The notes: generated from the sequence alone by a model not told the origin. DNA of 64,000 bases from Alistipes finegoldii DSM 17242 (GCF_000265365.1 NC_018011.1:3055501-3119500), one strand, 5' to 3'; numbered from the stretch's first letter, positions 15,882 to 24,933 are shown. Made by a program: numbers and translations.

Positions 15882-17865
15882 ACATGGATGCTTCCGACAA
15901 TATGACGTTACCGGGCGGTGGCTTGATACTCTGCCGAATCTCCACGGGTAAATCCATAAGTTGTGAAACTTTGAGTACAATGCCCCGGCTCATATAAATA
16001 TCGTCATGCTTTCCATCAACAGCCCCATAGCTGCCGTCGGGCTTGAGCTCGTACCAGCCAATTTCATCCAACGCCCGTTTATCCCGCTCAATGTAGAGAA
16101 TTTCGCGTAGCCGTTTCGTCATTTGGGTTACAAGATCGGTCTTGCTGGCCGCGTTGGTGTGAAAACCATATTTCACCGGCTGGCCCTCTCGGATGCGCGT
16201 AGGGTCTGACCGCGAGAACAGGTTGTCGTAATGCTCTTTGATCGTGTCGAGGATTGTCAGCGTATGGTCGCCCTCTTGCCCTTTGGGGTTGAGGCTATTC
16301 GCTTCGACGGCCAGCAGCGCATGACAGTACCATTCCGCGACCTGCACGGCCCGCCATACGGTTAGGTCTTGGTCGAGGTGGAATCGGTAGGTAGCGATAC
16401 ATTCTTCCACACCCCCGTCCATCATGGCGATACGGTCGAGTACCGAAATAACACTCCAGTCGGCATTGGGACTGCGCCCGCCAATGTCGAGCGCCACCGC
16501 ATAGCGGTTGGCGATACGCCGCGAGGTATCAGGCAGCTTCCAAAGGTGAAAATCTCCGGTGGCCGTTGGCACAAAATGTAAATTTTGCAGAGCTTCGGGC
16601 CCGTAGGTCGCATCGGCGAGCAGTTCCCCGACATACAGCGGTTCCCGGACAAAGGGCCGCTGCTGGCGGACATACAGCGGGTCATGCGCCGGGCGTCCGG
16701 TAGTTTGGAACGCTTCATCGGCGGTTGAGGGAAACTCGCTGCACATCTGCCAATCGGTCGAATACTCGCGTCGCTTCTCCCGGTACCAGTTGAGGCCCTC
16801 CAACGTGGCCCCCGCATAGAATCGGGTTAGTTCGTCGCGCGTCATGGACTGTATAAACTCGATCTTCTGCTTTTCGTTGATGAACGGTTTATAGTAAATG
16901 TCAATTTCAAACCACGGTACGAATAGCGGAGTATAGGCCGATTTCCCGTCTACCGCATCGCACCATGTATCGTGAAAGAAATTACCGATGCCCTTTGCCG
17001 TCGATTCCAAAACCACGACGGTAAACGGTTCCCGTGGCACCGACCCGAGGATAGTCTGTATCACATCCTCGGGGCTCTTCTCTTTTGTCCGCTTCCATAG
17101 GCCCACCTCTGAAAGATGGGCCATTTTTATATCCCCTGCTCGCAAACTATCGGGTTTCTGCATGGAGCCTATCGAAACGACACAATCCCGATCTACCAGC
17201 ATTTTATTCTTGCTCGAACCCTCAAAATTGCAAAACCGTACCGGGCATATTTCTACCGGATGCCGCAGGGCCATGCGCGAGTACATAGAGCGAATCGTTC
17301 GGGATTGTTCTTCCACATCAGACACGATTACGCTATTCCAGCCCGAACGGTGGAATATCTGCACCCACGCCATAAGCATCTGCGTAACGGTGGAACCTCC
17401 CCATTGTCGCGCCTTAACCAGCACGACCCGGACAGGCTTCCCCGCGAATAAATCAGTAAGGAGAATATGCGCCAGCTTGAGTTGGGCCCGGCGGAGTTTG
17501 AACGGGACGAGGCGGCCCGTGGTCTTGTCGAAGATTTTAACGCAGGAGATACACCAAAACTCAAAATCATACACAGCCCGGAGCCGATGCACGACGCCAC
17601 ACATGACCTCAGCAGCAATGCCCTCGCGTGCGGCGTATTGTTCGACACCCCCAGCGTCGATGATTGCAGCAACCGTCGGGGTCTGGGCCATGTATGTCGG
17701 TATCAGTACATAGGATTCCGACGAGAAATAAAGCCGGACACGTTCGATGGGCGATCCCTCACCTGTAAGCGGATTGTAGGGCGCAAACAAACGGGACTTA
17801 TGCTCCTCGTTCTGGGTAAGCAGCGACGGTATATCAAATTCGCCCATTGATGATACGCCGTACAT
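15880..17865 (-). CDS. phage terminase large subunit
   Basis: A 661-residue ATPase-nuclease that cuts and pumps phage DNA into the capsid. A Walker A-like motif VKARQWGGST lies near residue 150, followed by the expected strand-helix pattern and a SVGSMQKPDSLRAG-like segment encoded on the complement near 17150. The C-terminal RNase H-like nuclease is marked by VALDIGGRSPNADWSVISV (about residue 470) and acidic residues further on. The gene is on the minus strand, opposite to the portal and all head genes, and three GTTGAGG motifs on the plus strand lie within it. A second in-frame ATG six codons in is also possible. It overlaps the small upstream gene by 32 bases. Confidence 0.85.
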   Translation of the reverse strand: MYGVSSMGEFDIPSLLTQNEEHKSRLFAPYNPLTGEGSPIERVRLYFSSESYVLIPTYMAQTPTVAAIIDAGGVEQYAAREGIAAEVMCGVVHRLRAVYDFEFWCISCVKIFDKTTGRLVPFKLRRAQLKLAHILLTDLFAGKPVRVVLVKARQWGGSTVTQMLMAWVQIFHRSGWNSVIVSDVEEQSRTIRSMYSRMALRHPVEICPVRFCNFEGSSKNKMLVDRDCVVSIGSMQKPDSLRAGDIKMAHLSEVGLWKRTKEKSPEDVIQTILGSVPREPFTVVVLESTAKGIGNFFHDTWCDAVDGKSAYTPLFVPWFEIDIYYKPFINEKQKIEFIQSMTRDELTRFYAGATLEGLNWYREKRREYSTDWQMCSEFPSTADEAFQTTGRPAHDPLYVRQQRPFVREPLYVGELLADATYGPEALQNLHFVPTATGDFHLWKLPDTSRRIANRYAVALDIGGRSPNADWSVISVLDRIAMMDGGVEECIATYRFHLDQDLTVWRAVQVAEWYCHALLAVEANSLNPKGQEGDHTLTILDTIKEHYDNLFSRSDPTRIREGQPVKYGFHTNAASKTDLVTQMTKRLREILYIERDKRALDEIGWYELKPDGSYGAVDGKHDDIYMSRGIVLKVSQLMDLPVEIRQSIKPPPGNVILSEASM

Positions 17866-18058
17866 AGTTCGGGCTCAATCCGATTACAGGGTCTTTGCAG
17901 AGCATTTCGACAAAATATGTCTTTGATAAGTATTTCAGCCGTTCGGGATTCTCGGCGCGTTCCCGCGCAAGCATTTCTTCATAGCGGCGGCGTATCTCAT
18001 TGTGCCTCTTCAAAATCTTCTCGGGCACCTCGTCCCGTACCCTCGTTTTCCTGCTCAT
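17834..18058 (-). CDS. small basic protein upstream of terminase, possible small subunit
   Basis: A 74-residue, highly charged protein (MSRKTRVRDEVPEKILKRHN at the start). Its last 30 residues look like a helix-turn-helix ending in LSPNYVRRIINGRI. Position and 32-base overlap with the terminase large subunit suggest a DNA-recognising small-subunit-like partner. It is short for a typical small terminase, so the assignment is tentative. Confidence 0.55.
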   Translation of the reverse strand: MSRKTRVRDEVPEKILKRHNEIRRRYEEMLARERAENPERLKYLSKTYFVEMLCKDPVIGLSPNYVRRIINGRI

Positions 18059-18173
18059 AGTGATACATTTTGTGCAACTATCGCAAGTTTAATAATAATT
18101 ATAACATCTTGAAAATTAACAAATAAGATACTTTTACATCGAAATCTATCACACACAAAATCAATGTGAAAAA
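18059..18173. promoter_or_regulatory. divergent AT-rich promoter region, terminase versus head genes
   Basis: The 115 bases between the minus-strand terminase pair and the plus-strand scaffold gene are AT-rich. On the plus strand TTG (18109-18111) and TACTTTTA (18129-18136) form a near-consensus promoter with a slightly short 17-base gap. No clear minus-strand box was found. Confidence 0.45.
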
Positions 18174-18944
18174 ATGCGAGAGGAAAACACAAATCAGCAG
18201 CAGGCGGAAGCTCCCCGCGTATCGCGTGTTCGGGAGTATATGACTGCAAAATTCCCCGACCGGCAGTTCGCCGACGAGGACGACTACGAAAACACCCTTT
18301 ACGACTACCTCGCAGAGAGCGACAAGAAAATCGCCGGACACGAGGCGGCCAACAAAACGATCATGGAGGTAGTACAGGCATACCCCGAGTTCGCGCAGAT
18401 CATCGAGGACGTGGCGAACGGTGTGCCGGTGCAGGTTGCTATTGCCCGACAGTTCGATCCGTCGGAATTGGCCGTTCCAGAAGGTGAGCCCGATTATGAC
18501 GCATACAAAAAGGCAGCAACCGAGCGCAGCCAGCGCCTCGCGGACATGAAAGCCCGCACCGAAGCCCGCGACAAGAACATCGCCCAAAGCAAAACCGACG
18601 TAGATGCGTTCTTCGCCGAACATGGGCTCGACGAGGCCGAACAAAAACAGTTCGTCGAATGGGTAGATAACGAGATTCTTGCAAACCTGCTCGACGGCAA
18701 GGTGAATAAGGGAATCCTTACCAAACTCTATCAAGGTTGGATATATGACGCAGCCGTAGCCGACGCGCTCGAAACAGGCAAGGTGGAGGGGCGCAACGAG
18801 CAGATCGAGGCCAAGCGCAAGCAGGCCCGCAAGACGGACGGCCTGCCTGCCGACGGCGGAAGCGTCGAAACACCCGAACAAGCGGAAACCCCCAAAGATA
18901 TGTTCGACGAGGTAATCGAGCGCCGTAACAAACGTAAGTTCTAA
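18174..18944 (+). CDS. phage capsid scaffolding-like protein
   Basis: A 256-residue acidic, largely helical protein lying directly before the coat gene. It is rich in Glu, Asp, Lys and Ala with long predicted helices (about residues 40-75 and 105-225), and the C-terminus (MFDEVIERRNKRKF) is short and basic. This is the usual build of internal scaffolds, whose basic tail binds coat protein. There is no sequence motif that proves it; the call rests on composition and position, 17 bases ahead of the coat gene. Confidence 0.65.
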   Translation: MREENTNQQQAEAPRVSRVREYMTAKFPDRQFADEDDYENTLYDYLAESDKKIAGHEAANKTIMEVVQAYPEFAQIIEDVANGVPVQVAIARQFDPSELAVPEGEPDYDAYKKAATERSQRLADMKARTEARDKNIAQSKTDVDAFFAEHGLDEAEQKQFVEWVDNEILANLLDGKVNKGILTKLYQGWIYDAAVADALETGKVEGRNEQIEAKRKQARKTDGLPADGGSVETPEQAETPKDMFDEVIERRNKRKF

Positions 18945-18961
18945 CCAAAATTCAAACTATT

Positions 18962-20362
18962 ATGAAAATTAACAAATTCCTGTACGGCGTTCTGGCGATC
19001 TGCGGATGCGTCGTTTCCGTTTACCTGTTTCGTGAATTGCTCGCGTTCTTCTCTCCCGACGACCTCGGCACGACGCTGATGGCCGTGAGCGGCGCAGCAG
19101 CGACCGCCGGTGAAACCATGCGCGGCACCGTCACCACGACTAAGCCGGCGAAAGCTGACGGAACGGTGGACGATCAAGACATCAACCGCCCGACAATTTC
19201 AAAGAAGATCACAAAGATCAATCCCTCGCTGTTCCCGATGGACACGCTGTTGCGGGAACTCGAAAACGTCCCGTGCAGTTCGTTCGAATATCAGTATTAC
19301 AGCGTCCGGGGCCGAGGCGTGCAAAGCAAAGTAAAAACAGCCTACACCGTGACCGCTGGAAGCGAGAGCGGGGCAAAGCAAATCAACGTAATCAACGCGC
19401 ACATCTTTTCGCAGGACGGCAATGTCTTGTTCCCCACGATGAACGTGGACGACACCACAAAGGTCGCCACGCCGGTAGCCTCGGGTGGGTTCTCGCTCAA
19501 TCCGCTGATCTGCCACATCGTCGCTACCGATTCTATTGCACAGGACAAAATCACGATCTACCCGATCAACGCAGCAGTACTCCCCGCGCTGCCCGCTGAC
19601 ACTCCGATTTACCGGCTCGGGGTGGCAAAGCACGAGAACGCGGGTATGTCGGAAGACCCCAGCCAAATGCCCTATTCGGACAGTAACTACTGCCAAATTC
19701 ACATGACGACCGTAAGCGAGGGCCTCTACCAACGCCTTTCGGAAAAGGAGGTGAATTTCGGCATCCTCGATATGCGCGAACAAGCTCTGCTGGATTTCCG
19801 CATGACCAACGAGGCCGATGCGCTTTTCGGTGTGAAAGAGCGGTTCGTAGACCCCGTGACCCGGAAAGTAAAGTACATGAGCGACGGCCTCGTGCGTAAG
19901 ATCGAAAAGCATCTCGACATGGGAGCCGAGAGCAAGATCAGTAACGACCTGCTGTATGGCTGGTGTAGCGACGTATTCTGCGGCAATAACGGCAGCGAGC
20001 GGCGCATTATGTTCTACGGAAAAGATTTCGGGAGGCAGATGGCCGGGGCCTCGACTGTTCAGAAACAGTTAGAGGCGGGCAGTACCGAGGTCGTATTCGG
20101 TATCACGTTCCACCGTATCAGCACTCCGGACGGCGAGTTGTTGATGAAACCGCACGACCTGCTGAACGAATACGGCTATTCGAAGGCCGCCATCGTGATT
20201 GACCCGGCAAACGTCTATCGGGCCATACAGAAACCGCTGGAAGCCACGGAGCTCGACCGCGACAAAACGGGTCTGTCCCGCTCAAGTGATGTTCGTATCG
20301 ACGAGAGCCACACTCTCGCCGTGACGAATCCCGACGCACACGCACTGCTTACGGTGAAATAA
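18962..20362 (+). CDS. major capsid (coat) protein
   Basis: A 466-residue protein placed after the scaffold and before the neck genes, with the length and mixed beta/alpha composition expected of an HK97-fold coat. A long glycine-rich region around residues 95-140 and conserved-looking segments such as FGITFHRISTPDGELLMKPHDLL near the C-terminus are consistent with this. The first 35 residues are odd: FLYGVLAICGCVVSVYLF is a hydrophobic, membrane-like segment. A start at the ATG at 19079 would remove it, giving a protein that begins MAVSGAAATAGE. The frame is open throughout, so the true start needs protein data. Confidence 0.75.
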   Translation: MKINKFLYGVLAICGCVVSVYLFRELLAFFSPDDLGTTLMAVSGAAATAGETMRGTVTTTKPAKADGTVDDQDINRPTISKKITKINPSLFPMDTLLRELENVPCSSFEYQYYSVRGRGVQSKVKTAYTVTAGSESGAKQINVINAHIFSQDGNVLFPTMNVDDTTKVATPVASGGFSLNPLICHIVATDSIAQDKITIYPINAAVLPALPADTPIYRLGVAKHENAGMSEDPSQMPYSDSNYCQIHMTTVSEGLYQRLSEKEVNFGILDMREQALLDFRMTNEADALFGVKERFVDPVTRKVKYMSDGLVRKIEKHLDMGAESKISNDLLYGWCSDVFCGNNGSERRIMFYGKDFGRQMAGASTVQKQLEAGSTEVVFGITFHRISTPDGELLMKPHDLLNEYGYSKAAIVIDPANVYRAIQKPLEATELDRDKTGLSRSSDVRIDESHTLAVTNPDAHALLTVK

Positions 20363-20416
20363 GCTACTCACAACGACGGGAGCGGGCAACTGCTCCCGTC
20401 ATAAAACCCACGACAC

Positions 20417-20848
20417 ATGGCAACATTTTTCGTTCTCAACCACAAGAAATACCGCACGTCCGTCCGTTGCGCTGACGGGCGATTGGAAGCGGTACGCTTC
20501 GAGCCCGAGGTATATTTCGGCGGGGTCGGAGAAAGCACCTACACCACATCCGACCCGGCCATCATCGACGCGCTGCATGAGCATCCTGCCTATCAGGTGA
20601 CATTCTGGGAAAAGGCCACCATCACAACCGCCCCTATCGAGGAAACAACACCCGGCAACCCGGCGACCGATCTGGAAACGCTGCTGTCCGACCCGGCCAC
20701 GGCCACTCGCGAGGAAACGGTAACGTCAGTAGCGGCAGCGCGGGCATGGTTACAGGCCAACCTCGACTATGTGGTGCCCGCAGGTATGAAGAAAGACGAC
20801 ATCAAGATCGAAGCGGCCAAACGCAACATTCTTTTTATTAACTGGTGA
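20417..20848 (+). CDS. small head-associated protein, unknown
   Basis: A 143-residue protein between the coat gene and the neck genes. The first 60 residues look like a compact beta domain; the middle is Thr/Ala/Pro-rich, and the last 40 residues (TSVAAARAWLQANL then VPAGMKKDDIKIEAAKRNI) resemble a small helical module also seen in other phage head proteins. It overlaps the following gene by four bases. A decoration or completion role is plausible from position only. Confidence 0.6.
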   Translation: MATFFVLNHKKYRTSVRCADGRLEAVRFEPEVYFGGVGESTYTTSDPAIIDALHEHPAYQVTFWEKATITTAPIEETTPGNPATDLETLLSDPATATREETVTSVAAARAWLQANLDYVVPAGMKKDDIKIEAAKRNILFINW

Positions 20849-21441
20849 TGAAGCGCGAGCAGATCATAGCACAGGCGCTTCGGTGTATCGACGAGATTTA
20901 TCCCGAAGATAACGCAGCTAACAGCCCGAATTTCCCGCTTGCTGATTTCATTGACGAGGCGGGCAGGCGTGTTTTGCTCGCGGCCCCGTTGCATACGATT
21001 TCATCGGTAGAAAGTCTTGCGGAATGTCCGTTGAGGCCCAATCCCGACGGGAGCGGCGAAATTGATCTGCCCGCTGATTTCTTACGCCTCGCCCGGTTGC
21101 GTATGGACGGCTGGCAACGGCCCGTATTAGTTGCTCTGCCGGAAGATCACCCGGCAGCGACCTATCAGTATCACCCCGTTACACGAGGCGGTATGGCAAA
21201 GCCTGTCGTCTTACTTACGCATGGCGGCACCAAGCTGCGCTATTCCAGTATTACGGGCACCGATCACCACATAGCCGAGGGCGAGTACATCCCTTACAAG
21301 GGGATCAACGACATCTATCCCGAAAAACTGATCGACGTAACCGCATGGACGCTCGCCGCGCTGGTACTGGGTGTTTCCAACGAACCAGCCGGAGCACAGG
21401 CCGCAGATAAACGCGCATCGGAAATATTATCGCTGCTATGA
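20845..21441 (+). CDS. head-tail connector / neck-like protein
   Basis: A 198-residue protein, ATG overlapping the previous stop. It starts with a helix (REQIIAQALRCIDEIYPE), has a beta-rich middle (LPADFLRLARLRMDGWQRPV) and ends in a helical segment. This build and its place after the coat gene match adaptor proteins that attach to the portal. A second ATG three bases on is equally possible. Confidence 0.55.
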   Translation: MMKREQIIAQALRCIDEIYPEDNAANSPNFPLADFIDEAGRRVLLAAPLHTISSVESLAECPLRPNPDGSGEIDLPADFLRLARLRMDGWQRPVLVALPEDHPAATYQYHPVTRGGMAKPVVLLTHGGTKLRYSSITGTDHHIAEGEYIPYKGINDIYPEKLIDVTAWTLAALVLGVSNEPAGAQAADKRASEILSLL

Positions 21442-21884
21442 ATTTCGACGTGAAAATAGATTGCCGGGCACTTTTTAACGAGTGTGTCGATCAGACATTA
21501 CTGGACTACCGCAACCGCACGACGGAAGCCGGGCAGAGTATGACTGCGACACATACACTCGAACTCTCCCTGCTCGATGCGTTCATGTTCAATTTACAGA
21601 GTGTCGCCGAAGCTCTCCGGGCTCGTATCAGTAAAAACGTAGAACGGCTGTTATTCATTCCCGACCTGCTGTTATTCCGTATGCGCGATATTCTCGACAT
21701 GGCCCCGGAAGCAACAGCCATCCGCATAAAAGACGCGCTGAAATTCGGGATGCTCATGTGGTGGTATGGTGGTAAGGATGCCCCCTTATTCCAGTATTAC
21801 CAAATCCTTTTTGGAAATGCGCTCGATGATTTGCGAAGCAAACTTATCGGTTCCCACACCGAACGACCATACCGGATGCTATGA
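21438..21884 (+). CDS. uncharacterised phage structural-region protein
   Basis: A 148-residue protein overlapping both neighbours by four bases. It is mostly helical and contains no recognisable motif. The tight overlaps place it in the same translation unit as the neck genes, so a virion or assembly role is likely but unproven. Confidence 0.55.
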   Translation: MNFDVKIDCRALFNECVDQTLLDYRNRTTEAGQSMTATHTLELSLLDAFMFNLQSVAEALRARISKNVERLLFIPDLLLFRMRDILDMAPEATAIRIKDALKFGMLMWWYGGKDAPLFQYYQILFGNALDDLRSKLIGSHTERPYRML

Positions 21885-22453
21885 TTACACGGGAGAACAA
21901 GATTATTCGGTTGTCATGGGCCAAAGCTGACCTGTTCCAAACAATATGCACGGAAACGGCCTACAATGCCCGGACGCTGGCCGACGATAAGGGGTTGCCT
22001 CTATTCGACAGGTACGCCATAACTGCTGACGAACGGGCCTTTTTCGATCAACACATTGCCGAAGCCCTCACCACCTTATCGCATCACTTTCGGCGTATCG
22101 TTCCGGATAGTCAGCCGATGGCGGTTGAGGGCGACACCTGCGGCCTTACGTTCACGGCACGTCTGGCGGACGACGGACGGGAGCTATACGGACTATCCGA
22201 GCTCGACGCAGTAGACCATAGTGCAACCAATGTATTATGTTATTTGATTGTTTCCGAGTGGTATTTATCCGTACAGGCCAGCGATTTATGGAAAACTTAT
22301 TTACAAAAACTCGCCATCGCTGCTGCTGAATTATCAACGCTTTTATTCCGATTCTACCGTCCGGCCCTAAAACAGTCGTTCATGGTAGCTCCCGACCCGA
22401 GCGAGGCCCCACCTAAAGATTATGAAATAAACATCGACGCAGGAACAATCTAA
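21881..22453 (+). CDS. uncharacterised phage structural-region protein
   Basis: A 190-residue protein, also coupled by a four-base overlap. It has helical N- and C-terminal parts around a short beta segment (GDTCGLTFTARLADDGRELY). No family recognised. It is the last gene before the lysis cassette. Confidence 0.55.
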   Translation: MITRENKIIRLSWAKADLFQTICTETAYNARTLADDKGLPLFDRYAITADERAFFDQHIAEALTTLSHHFRRIVPDSQPMAVEGDTCGLTFTARLADDGRELYGLSELDAVDHSATNVLCYLIVSEWYLSVQASDLWKTYLQKLAIAAAELSTLLFRFYRPALKQSFMVAPDPSEAPPKDYEINIDAGTI

Positions 22454-22457
22454 CAAT

Positions 22458-23000
22458 ATGGAACAATCCGAAATATTACAGTACCTCGCCGAACTGACCG
22501 GCATAGAGGGACACGCTTTCCACCGGGCGATCTTGCTGGAGGTCGTCGTATGGTTCGTAATGATAGCAGCAGTTATCATCGACTTTTCCACCGGCATCCG
22601 CAAGGCGCGTGTTCTCAAAATCCCGAGGGACAGCCACGGGTTCCGGCGGTCGTTCGAGAAATTCGGCGACTACGGAAAAGTTACCGGAATGTTAATGCTA
22701 TTTGACCTGCTGGCCATACTGTTCGGCATCTATTCGCTCCCGTATGCTTCCGGGCTGGCCGGGGTCGGTGTGGTTTACACGGAATACAAATCCGTGCGGG
22801 AGAATCTCACGGCAATACGGTCGGCAGCGGTGAAAATGACAACCCTTGTCGAACTACTCGCCAATGCCCACGACCCGAAAGAAATAACCGGCTTATTGTT
22901 GAAATACAACGAGGTCAAAGACAGCGCCGACAAAGGCAAAGCGCGGCGCGATCAACTCAACACGTTACTAAACCTTACGCAAAATGAAAATATTGATTGA
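22458..23000 (+). CDS. phage holin family membrane protein
   Basis: A 180-residue protein with two to three hydrophobic segments (VVVWFVMIAAVIIDF near residue 30, MLMLFDLLAILFGIYSLPYA near residue 77 and the adjacent GLAGVGVVY) and a charged helical C-terminus. This matches the Bacteroidota phage holins that open the inner membrane for the endolysin. The next gene, an amidase, overlaps it by 17 bases, which supports the lysis role. Confidence 0.75.
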   Translation: MEQSEILQYLAELTGIEGHAFHRAILLEVVVWFVMIAAVIIDFSTGIRKARVLKIPRDSHGFRRSFEKFGDYGKVTGMLMLFDLLAILFGIYSLPYASGLAGVGVVYTEYKSVRENLTAIRSAAVKMTTLVELLANAHDPKEITGLLLKYNEVKDSADKGKARRDQLNTLLNLTQNENID

Positions 23001-23577
23001 CAACGGCCACGGGAAAGAAACGCCCGGCAAGCGTTCTCCGGTATGGCCCGACGGCTCACAGCTTTACGAATACGAATTTAACCGGGATATTGCCCGGCGG
23101 GTATATGCAGTACTGACGGCCCGAGGCGTGGACTGCGAATTAATCGTGTCGGAGATCTGCGACATATCATTGGCCGAGCGGGTGCGGCGAGTGAACAAGA
23201 TCGCGCGAGTTGTCGGCCCAAGCAACTGTCTGTTGGTATCAATACATGCGAACGCGGGCGGCGGTACCGGCTGGGAAGCGTGGACATCCATCGGACAGAC
23301 CGAAGCCGACAACTATGCGACGATCTTTTACGAGGAAGCCGCCCGCGCATTTCCCGAGAAGCGGATGCGCAAAGACATGACCGACGGCGACCCGGACAAA
23401 GAGGAAAATTTCTACATTCTCAAGCACACGTCCTGTCCGACGGTCTTAACCGAAAATTTCTTCATGGACACGAAGGATGATTGCAAACTGATCTTTTCGG
23501 GGTCGGGCCGTCAGCGTGTGGCCGACATGCACGTTGCGGCCATCGTCCGCTGTATCGAATATCACAACAACAAATAA
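22984..23577 (+). CDS. N-acetylmuramoyl-L-alanine amidase (endolysin)
   Basis: A 197-residue Amidase_3 protein that cleaves the amide bond between MurNAc and the stem peptide. The N-terminal ILIDNGHGKETPG carries the first zinc ligand, YEFNRDIARRV the glutamate, LLVSIHANAGG the second histidine and TVLTENFFMD the catalytic glutamate near residue 155. It has no signal peptide, so it depends on the overlapping holin gene for export. No cell-wall-binding domain is present, as usual for Gram-negative phage endolysins. Confidence 0.9.
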   Translation: MKILIDNGHGKETPGKRSPVWPDGSQLYEYEFNRDIARRVYAVLTARGVDCELIVSEICDISLAERVRRVNKIARVVGPSNCLLVSIHANAGGGTGWEAWTSIGQTEADNYATIFYEEAARAFPEKRMRKDMTDGDPDKEENFYILKHTSCPTVLTENFFMDTKDDCKLIFSGSGRQRVADMHVAAIVRCIEYHNNK

Positions 23578-23586
23578 CCTACAACT

Positions 23587-24039
23587 ATGAAAGTCTATTA
23601 CAACTCCAAGCTGGCAAAGCGCCTCCTTTTCGGCAATTTCAAAACCTGCATGTTTTTCGGGACTGTCATCACCAAACTCGCACAACTCTCGGCCCGCACC
23701 AAGCGACACGAGGGCATCCACATCCGCCAGTTTTGGGAGTGCTGCGTATTAGGAGCCGTCCTCTGGTGCCTCGGGCATGGAGCCGCGCACCTGTTCTGCG
23801 GGCACCTTTCGGCAGGATGGCTCCTGCTGGTGCCTTTCACCTACTACCTGCTTTACGGCGGAGAGTGGGCAATATCCTACGCATATCACATGATACGAGG
23901 CGATGCCCGCGACCGATGGAACGACGAAGCCTACCACGCTTCGGCATTCGAAATGGAAGCCTACGCCCACGAGAACGAGCCCGAATACCAACATAAGCGC
24001 CGATGGTTTGGCTTTGTAAAATATTACGGAAAAATCTGA
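23587..24039 (+). CDS. membrane protein with HExxH motif in the lysis cassette
   Basis: A 150-residue protein with an HEGIH (HExxH) motif at about residues 41-45 followed by a glutamate (IRQFWE), hydrophobic segments near residues 53-95, and FEMEAYAHENE near residue 122 that could supply the third zinc ligand. Similar small proteins occur next to amidases in Bacteroidota mobile elements. The pattern fits a minimal gluzincin peptidase embedded in the inner membrane. Activity and role in lysis are inferred; the motif is seen directly. Confidence 0.65.
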   Translation: MKVYYNSKLAKRLLFGNFKTCMFFGTVITKLAQLSARTKRHEGIHIRQFWECCVLGAVLWCLGHGAAHLFCGHLSAGWLLLVPFTYYLLYGGEWAISYAYHMIRGDARDRWNDEAYHASAFEMEAYAHENEPEYQHKRRWFGFVKYYGKI

Positions 24040-24043
24040 CCCC

Positions 24044-24535
24044 ATGCGCACCGCGACATTCATACTCTCGTTTGCCATCGTCGGACTTGCAAGTTGCTCG
24101 GCACCCCGGACACTCATCCAGAGCAGCCGCACCGATAGTGTGGGTATAGATCGGAAAGTAGACATCCGCACACGCATCGAATACGTGCCGATCATCGTGC
24201 ATATCCCCGACCAGCGGGCAAGCGCGATCATCGAGCCGTCCGACACGTCGCACCTCGAAACGGATTACGCCGTTTCTGACGCTTTTATCCGTCCCGATGG
24301 TAAGTTATACCACGACCTACGGAACAAGCCGCAGGAGAAGCCGATAAACATCCCTGTTGAGGTTACAGACACGACGACAACCCAGACAATCGACCGGCAA
24401 GAGCGCGAACGCATCGAAATCCCTGTACCTATGCCGCTGACATGGTGGCAGCGGTTCTGGCTCACCTCGGGAAAAATCGGCTGGGGACTGCTGACCGGGG
24501 CGATCATCGGCATAATCATCCGCAAAAGACTATAA
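24044..24535 (+). CDS. candidate unimolecular spanin (u-spanin) lipoprotein
   Basis: A 163-residue protein with a lipoprotein signal ending in LASC near residue 18, a periplasmic stretch of about 115 residues rich in beta-forming residues, and a C-terminal membrane segment (IGWGLLTGAIIGIII) ending in RKRL. A lipid anchor for the outer membrane plus a C-terminal inner-membrane anchor is the topology of one-protein spanins, which fuse the two membranes at the end of lysis. Holin, amidase and this gene are adjacent, which fits. Confidence 0.7.
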   Translation: MRTATFILSFAIVGLASCSAPRTLIQSSRTDSVGIDRKVDIRTRIEYVPIIVHIPDQRASAIIEPSDTSHLETDYAVSDAFIRPDGKLYHDLRNKPQEKPINIPVEVTDTTTTQTIDRQERERIEIPVPMPLTWWQRFWLTSGKIGWGLLTGAIIGIIIRKRL

Positions 24536-24537
24536 CA

Positions 24538-24933
24538 ATGAATTGCTGGCGCACAAAAGCGATAATTGCAGGCACAAGTTTCGGGATGCTATTCACGGCC
24601 ATAAAGGACGAGATAGACATACCAGACGTGTTGCCCGAGATCATCCCGTCAGCATGGTTTGACAATCTCGACCGATACCGAATTACGGCCCAGCTTTCGA
24701 CATCACGACGCGGCGTGTGCATCGTAGCACGTTCGGACACATCGGCGGATTTGAAGATCGAGCGACGCGACAGCGCCCACTACTTTATAAATGTCCCAGC
24801 TTCAGCCACGGTCGATATGGACGAGGGTGAAATCGTACTGACGATTGAACTCCGCGACACGCTGACCGATGCAGTACTCAAGGCCGAGCGTCGGACAATC
24901 CCCCTAATAAAAGCACGCGAAATACGACCATGA
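24538..24933 (+). CDS. uncharacterised phage protein
   Basis: A 131-residue protein starting at the ATG at 24538, two bases after the spanin stop; the longer frame from 24442 overlaps that gene and is unlikely. A short hydrophobic start (AIIAGTSFGMLFTAI) is followed by a beta-rich domain (ITAQLSTSRRGVCIVARSD, EIVLTIELRDTLTDAVLKAE) like an Ig-like or fibre base domain. It overlaps the next tail-region gene by four bases. Confidence 0.6.
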   Translation: MNCWRTKAIIAGTSFGMLFTAIKDEIDIPDVLPEIIPSAWFDNLDRYRITAQLSTSRRGVCIVARSDTSADLKIERRDSAHYFINVPASATVDMDEGEIVLTIELRDTLTDAVLKAERRTIPLIKAREIRP

